A stretch of 64,000 nt of DNA from positions 1 to 64,000 of the forward strand of contig JAAAIG010000079.1 of NCBI GenBank assembly GCA_015852425.1, read 5' to 3'. The position numbers were made by a program, and so were the translations under genes. Positions 57,722-64,000 of the stretch are shown one piece after another. The notes under the pieces are model-generated. The model did no database searches. It saw only the letters and a program-made list of their open reading frames with translations, and had not been told where the DNA came from. Source of the stretch: Gryganskiella cystojenkinii. Its lineage: Eukaryota; Mortierellomycota; Mortierellomycetes; Mortierellales; Mortierellaceae. Positions within the stretch are counted from its first letter, which is position 1; each line of letters starts with the position of its first letter.

Positions 57722-58688
57722 ATGGTATGAACATCCAACGACATCTCTATCAACCGCATGGAAGATGCAATACAATCAACATGCACGAGACAAAAGTTCC
57801 GTTCTAACGTCTTTTCTAATGTTCATATTCCAATGCAGCCCGATATCCGAAAGAAGTTGGTCGTCGTTGGTGACGGTGCCTGTGGCAAGACATGTCTGTT
57901 GATTGTCCATTCCAAAGGAGTCTTTCCAAAGGTGAGCGATAAAAAACAAATCATGAGCACCAGTTGTTTCTTTCGAGGCATAATACTGTATGTCATGGAA
58001 TTAAGGAACGTGCTTTTTTTTCTTTTTTTTCTTTTTCGTTATTTAGAAATATGTGCCCACAGTCTTTGAGAACTACACGATGGTGGTGCAACATAACAAA
58101 TACCAGATCGAGCTTTCCCTCTGGGACACTGCTGGTCAAGAAGATTACGATCGATTGAGGCCCCTCTCTTATCCAGAATCCGATGTCGTCCTGATGTGCT
58201 TTGGATTGGATGCCCCTCTGAGTCTAGAAAACTTGACAGAGAAGTGGGCACCGGAAATCCAACATTTCTTGGAGAGGGTCCCCAAGATTGTCGTCGGCTT
58301 GAAATCTGATCTCAGGGACGTCAACATGGCCGCTGCAGCTGCCGCGACAGGAACTTCTTCCGTCGACGATACACCCAAGTTTGTGACTTATGAACAAGTA
58401 AGCGCGTGGTGAGGGGGGGTTTGTTTCTTTGTTGTAATCCAGGGTTGGATGAAGTTGATGTTGTTGGGTCCCTTTTTTTTGTGCCTAGGACTAATCAATT
58501 TTTTTTTTCGTGTACCTTTGTTCCTCGTCCTGTAGGGTGCTCAAGTGGCAGCTTCATTGAACTGCAAGTACTTTGAATGTTCAGCCATGACCGGCAAAGG
58601 TCTACCAGAAGTTTTCCAGGCCGCTGTCAAATTGGCGATGCAATCCAAGATGGCCAAGATGCGTCAGCGTGCATGTTCTATTCTCTAA
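57722..58688 (+). CDS. Rho-family small GTPase
   Basis: Molecular switch for actin and polarity. Four exons join in phase to 199 residues: a start exon of just ATG (57722-57724), then 57839-57931, 58047-58397 and 58536-58688. It reads [22 protein letters not shown]. The switch regions are PTVFENY and [19 protein letters not shown]; the base-recognition motifs are GLKSDLRD and ECSAMTGKG. The protein ends CSIL, a CAAX box whose final Leu favours geranylgeranylation. Differences from Rho1 are [14 protein letters not shown] (His for Phe) and an Ala-rich insert ([12 protein letters not shown]) in the Rho insert region. An alternative start ATG at 57833 would give MQPDIRKK without splicing. An AATAAA at 58845-58850 may end the transcript. 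Subfamily is uncertain. Confidence 0.92.
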
Positions 58689-58941
58689 AAAAAACAAGAA
58701 AAAGCGGTTGCGTCTCTAGTTTTGTATCTTTAACAAACATCATACCTTGGGCTACCTCATCTTGAGAAACCCCTCAGTTTTCATTACTCTTTCCCACATT
58801 TTTCGTCGTCGAAAGCTAGGATAACACACTACACACGGTTTGGCAATAAAAACTAATATCATTTTTTACTTGTATGATAATACAATAAATGGTTGTATAT
58901 TCTGAAGAGTGGTTCCGCCATAATCTGCCGTCTCTTTTTCT

Positions 58942-59668
58942 TCAAGGGAACATCATTGGTCCACGAACAGACTCCATGACCTCTTGACCCTTAACCTCTT
59001 TCACGATCCTCAAAGCCAACGCAAAGGTCGAGCCAGGACCACGGCTCGTCATCAAACGATGTTCCTTGTCATGAACCACGATCGCTTCCTCACCCTTAAG
59101 GTCATCCCGGTAAACAAAGTAATCGACCAGGTCCTTGGAAACACTGGGATGGGATGTGGCCTGAGCTCCCTTGGCGACTCGTGCGGCCTTGAGAACAGTG
59201 GGTCCGGCACAAACAGCGGCGAGAAGGACGTTGGGCTGAGCGGCATGGACTTGGATCCATTGATGGACGAGAGGTGAGGCTACCATGGCTTGAGCTCCTG
59301 GTCCGCCCCCGGGGATGAACAGGATACTGTAAAAATGTGGAGACAAAGCCGAAGGTAAAGTAAGGGCTGAGAGGTGAGTGTCGGGCAGGATCCGAACTCC
59401 ACGAGAACACTTTAAAGCTTCATTGTTGTCCTTGATGCTCGCGACAGTCACCTCGATCCCTGCTCGGACGAGCACGTCAACTATTTGGAGAGCAGCGAAA
59501 GAGGAAAGGAAAAAGAAAAGAAAGCTCAGACGCGTGAGAAACTCTTCAAAAAAAAGTAAAACGCGTTTCTTGTTCTCAAGTCTAGACTTTACTTGTAATG
59601 ACGGCCTCCATTTCCTCGGTGCCGTCCGCAATGAGCACCAAGGCGGTCTTTTTGTCAGTTCCAGTCAT
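58942..59668 (-). CDS. DJ-1/PARK7-family protein
   Basis: DJ-1 proteins are oxidative stress-related glyoxalase or chaperone-like enzymes. Two exons (59593-59668, 58942-59480) give 204 residues. The N-terminus is MTGTDKKTALVLIADGTEEMEAVIT, with the conserved Glu in DGTEEME. The exon join reads ITIDVLVRAGIEVTVASI. Further hallmarks are CSRGVRILPD, FIPGGGPGAQ, the reactive Cys in LAAVCAGPTVLKAA with its nucleophile elbow, the His in ATSHPSV, and LMTSRGPGSTFALALRIV. These place it with true DJ-1 rather than Hsp31-type proteins. Length is slightly above human DJ-1 (189). It is divergent from eS30 with only about 170 bp between start codons. Confidence 0.95.
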
Positions 59669-59839
59669 GTTTGTGTTGTGAATTGTGTGGGGGATGGTGT
59701 TGAGAGAGAGCGTGTTCAAAGGCTGCATGTTGACAGAGAAAATGACCACATTTGATTGATCACGTGATTATTCAGCAAATGGTATATTAACCAATCGGCG
59801 GTCGAATTATTGTTTCCTCCTCTTTCAAATTATATCAAA
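59669..59839. promoter_or_regulatory. Compact divergent promoter DJ-1 / eS30
   Basis: About 170 bp. Contains an ATCACGTG box at 59759-59766, embedded in the palindrome ATCACGTGAT, and a CCAATCGG (CCAAT box) at 59791-59798. Confidence 0.6.
59759..59766 (+). promoter_or_regulatory. ATCACGTG E-box (bHLH-type site)
   Basis: Roughly midway between the DJ-1 start and the proposed eS30 start codon (73 bp before the latter). Fourth copy of the octamer in the window. Confidence 0.5.
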
Positions 59840-60904
<1,065 letters not shown>

Positions 60905-61375
60905 ATATGTTCTAAAATCAAAATCGAAGTCTGGATTGATCGTCAACATGGGATGCCAAGCAGTGGAGGAGCCGGTTGATCAAGGATCAGGGAGGCACGT
61001 ATGGAACAAATTGGAGGAGGGAACTTATTGTCAGATTTCAAGGGACCCACTTGTGGCGATCGGGAATCAACTTCAGTAACAACCACCTGCAGCCTATTTT
61101 CAGCTTTCTCGGTTCCCAACAACTCCTCTTTTCTTTCAAAGTTGACCATTTGGCGATTAAAACAAAAAAAAAATATCAATCGAATCGAAATTCAGCTATT
61201 TTAGGCAAAAGTGGTGTGTTCCAATGCATGATGAGGGCAAATCAATGCTATTGTATGGTTTCATTGACGAACGAGGATCCAAAACTATTAGGATATTGGA
61301 CGGAAGAATCAAAAGTGCAATTGGATTTCTTCATTAGGCGAATTATCGATTTATTAAGAACTATATCACCTCTCC
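60905..61375. other. Convergent intergenic region eS30 / SEC1
   Basis: 471 bp between two 3' ends. No gene is seen. Confidence 0.55.
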
Positions 61376-64000
61376 CTACTTGAAATCGCTCAAGAATCCT
61401 TTGATCTTTTGCTTGTATTTGGAAGACGTGTCGCTCGTGGATGTGGATGAGGAAGAAGGATGTTGCTGAGCAACAGGTCGTTGAGGGAGAGGCCGCTGAA
61501 GATGTTGACCAGGTGCTGGTTTAGGTTTGTTGTTACCTCCGCCAAAGACATTCTTAACACTCGAGAAAGGACTGCTGTTGTTCGACCCTTGTTTGGCATG
61601 CGTTTCCTCGTGTGGAGGAGGCGAAGGTGAACGGGGTGGTGGTGGCGGTGGAGGTGGGGGGCCTGACCGGAGCATTCTCATGTCGTCCATGAACGACGGT
61701 GGTGTAATAATATGAGTCGATCCAATTAGGACATCCCAGTTGTGGGCCGCGGCTGATTCGTATGCGCAACGAATCTCGTTGTAAGTCACGCCTCCGGCGA
61801 TGAAAAGGATCACTCGTCCCTGAGGTTCATTCCTACGACCCTTGTGGTGAAACGTCGGTTGGGCCGATCGCAAAGAACGAACAGTCTTGCGAGCCTGGAT
61901 CGTCTCTAATTGATCAGGTGCCAGTGTATAAGGGTATAAATCGCGATCCAAGGTTCCGTTCACAATTCCCTATAGCCCACCACAAACAAAATTCTACATT
62001 AGTTTTGGCATTTGTTGTTTGCATCATGATAGAACAAGTTTGACAGGAGTTTCCTTACGTCGATGATGCCCTTGATGGCAGGAACATAGCGAGGCATATC
62101 ATATTCAGTCTCGTCCTCTGCCACAGACTTTTTCTTCAAAAGCTCAGTAATCCACGACTTTTTGGCTGGTGGAGGAGCCGCTACATCCAACTTCACGCCC
62201 AAAAACTCGAGGTTATTGGCGACCTCACGGTCACCATAGTCACATCGACTAAGCTGGAAGAGTTGGTTTCGGGCCTCTTGGGGCACTGCCTGAGTGATAA
62301 AGAACAGCATCAGCAAACGAATTCGATCAACCATCCTAACGCTGCTGTCGTCCATAAACGCTGCAATCTCGGGGTCAAAAGTTTTGGGGATCTCGCCATT
62401 ATCGAGCACACCTGTTGCCAGAGACTGCTCCAGTCTGGCAATGTCCACAAGTTTGTTATGTTTGATGAATTCCATGCATTCGTTCAAAATAGACAGATGG
62501 ACAGAGAACTAGTCGCGATAGTCAAAAAAAAAAAAAAGGAGAGTAAGTTACAGCTGCCTAATGATAACACAAGTCTTTTTTTCTGCTGCATGTCGAGGAG
62601 AGTATACCTTCTCCTTGTTCTCCTGGAATTGTGGTAGCTTGGCCATTTGTTCCCTGATGTAGTCTAGTTGGCCACCAGTATTTCTACACCAATATAAGGT
62701 ATTTATGTTAGTTGCATGGAATATCGACGTCCTCACTGTACTTGATAACTATTACTGAATGTTCTTACGACTTGGCCTTATTCTCGGAAGCAAAAGTGTC
62801 CACGTTCGTCCTGAGGAACTTGATGCAGTCCGTGATATGGCTATGACGAATCCTCATAAACGTCTTGTCGTTTTCATCCAAGATAGCGACCTTTTCCACA
62901 GGCTGTCCCTCCGATCCAACCGAGGTATATTCGTACTTGGTGCCATCCTTGATTGGCAACAGATCCGTGGCCAGAGCTTGGTAGTTGAAATCGTGCAAGA
63001 TGGGTGTAATGGGGTCCACTGTTCGGTCGATGATGATAAGGTGTGGAGGTTTGATCTATTACAAGGAAGAGTAAACACAGCGTTAAGGATTGTGGACAAC
63101 AACATCATCATCCTTGACCTAACGCGTCACGACCTTGCGATTCTTACTCCGCTGCGTGGTTGCCCCTTGTAGTAAGCATCCAGGTCGGTCTGCACGGTCA
63201 TGGCGATATACTTGGATGTCTGCATGCTGGTATCCGTGGATCGATGGTACGAAACCATGGGGTTGATCTGAAGTGAAGCACAGACTGAAATCAACTATAA
63301 CACAAGGACGGAATCCGAATATTCATGTTAGTCAATCTACACGCTTGGTCTCCATTGTTCATGTAGATGCTGCCCAGTTGATCTCTTCCTGTAATTGGTA
63401 CCTGTTTGGAGATCGAGTTGATCTCGGCGTGTTGGTTTATCTGACGAAGCTGAGGCGAATACAGGTTGAAGAACGAGTTCCTGTTTCCGAGTGAAAAGAC
63501 CCTTGATTCTACGGCTACGAGAGATAACGGTATTACAGAATTGAGGCAATCAAAGTTAGAAATCAGGGACGTTCTGCATTGTGCATGCGCCCATTTCGCA
63601 GGGGACACGAGGTGATTGCATGTCCAGAAAAAAAATCCAGGAGCAGGACGCTTACCGTAAAAATCCATGAACAACTCCTTTAAACTCTTGATGTACTTGG
63701 CGTCCGTTGAGGCTCGAAGGTGGTCAAACAATTTGTCGTCCATAGCTATTAGAATGGAACGTAGCCATTCGAGTTCAGAGGGTCAGTTGGTATCGGTTAC
63801 TTTGTTTCATGCTCTTCCTCGGAGAGTTTTTTTTGGTCTTTGTTGGGCGGTGCTGTGCAAAAAAGCAGGGGGACAGAAACGAAGACTGGACAGAAAATTG
63901 ACACGTTACCAGCCAAAAAGAACAAATGAGCGGCGGCATAGGTGGACTGTCGATTGGGCTTGAAGTCTCGGATGATCCGTCGGACGGAATCCTCAGTTGG
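61376..64000 (-). CDS. SEC1: Sec1/Munc18-family protein SEC1 (5' partial)
   Basis: Binds plasma-membrane syntaxin/SNARE complexes and promotes vesicle fusion in exocytosis. The gene runs off the right edge, so the N-terminal residues are missing. The first visible exon ends TYAAAHLFFLA and joins in phase to MDDKLFDHLRASTDAKYIKSLKEL. Then come VESRVFSLGNRNSFFNLYSP, an STDTSMQTSKYIAMTVQTDLDAYY segment, HLIIIDRTVDPITPILHDF with YQALATDLLP, the helical domain 3 (QLDYIREQMAKLPQF), and FIAGGVTYNEIRCAYE, the conserved Sec1 C-terminal signature. The tail adds a poly-Pro run (nine or more Pro) and a low-complexity end KQKIKGFLSDFK, longer than in Sly1/Vps45, supporting Sec1. EXO84 and a Rho GTPase of the same pathway lie in the window. 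Confidence 0.9.

Overview
This 64 kb window reads as nuclear DNA of an early-diverging filamentous fungus, most likely of the Mortierella group. Nearly every gene has several short introns (about 80-200 nt) with GTAAG-type donors. The tryptophan enzyme is the fungal GATase-IGPS-PRAI fusion, and gene density is about one per 2.5 kb. One large protein has the look of an orphan family I associate with Mortierella (recall, not a search). I find 25 protein genes, two of them cut by the window ends. I recognised no tRNA, rRNA, transposon or CRISPR array. Two 10-N assembly gaps lie inside introns (28280-28289 and 46061-46070).

Layout from left to right: the 3' part of an ANGEL/CCR4-type phosphodiesterase (+); proteasome alpha-4 (-) divergent from the phosphatase YVH1 (+); pirin (+); a METTL24-like membrane-anchored protein (+); a MOSC/mARC-like molybdenum enzyme (-) divergent from methylenetetrahydrofolate reductase (+); trifunctional TRP1 (-) divergent from UBC13 (+); an orphan membrane-tail protein (-); exocyst EXO84 with a long proline/glutamine/methionine-rich head (-); a Rieske sterol-desaturase-like oxygenase with an extra polytopic N-terminal half (-); a TPX2-like spindle protein (-); proteasome regulator PI31 (-) divergent from a WD40 protein with an unusual repeat head (+); NUS1 (-); a YTP1-like membrane protein (-); the TRAMP-type poly(A) polymerase TRF4/5 (-) divergent from a three-RRM SR-like protein (+); the DNA-repair nuclease FAN1 (+); a 1,400-residue orphan protein (+); a Rho GTPase (+); DJ-1 (-) divergent from ribosomal protein eS30 (+); and the Sec1/Munc18 protein SEC1 (-), which runs off the right end.

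The genes are mostly housekeeping and do not form one pathway, but several share processes. PSMA7 and PI31 act on the proteasome; EXO84, SEC1 and a Rho GTPase act in polarised exocytosis; TRF4/5 and the RRM protein act in nuclear RNA metabolism; UBC13 and FAN1 act in DNA damage handling.

The observations I think most worth following are: (1) the Rieske oxygenase joined in phase to about 300 residues of multi-pass membrane sequence; (2) an 11-nt microexon in the mARC-like gene; (3) the octamer ATCACGTG, which I find four times, each time in a divergent promoter 70-130 bp before the plus-strand start codon; (4) the TPX2-like protein; and (5) the PI31 tail ending in Met-Phe-Met instead of the usual hydrophobic-Tyr-X. 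All reading was by eye; no alignment or search was run.
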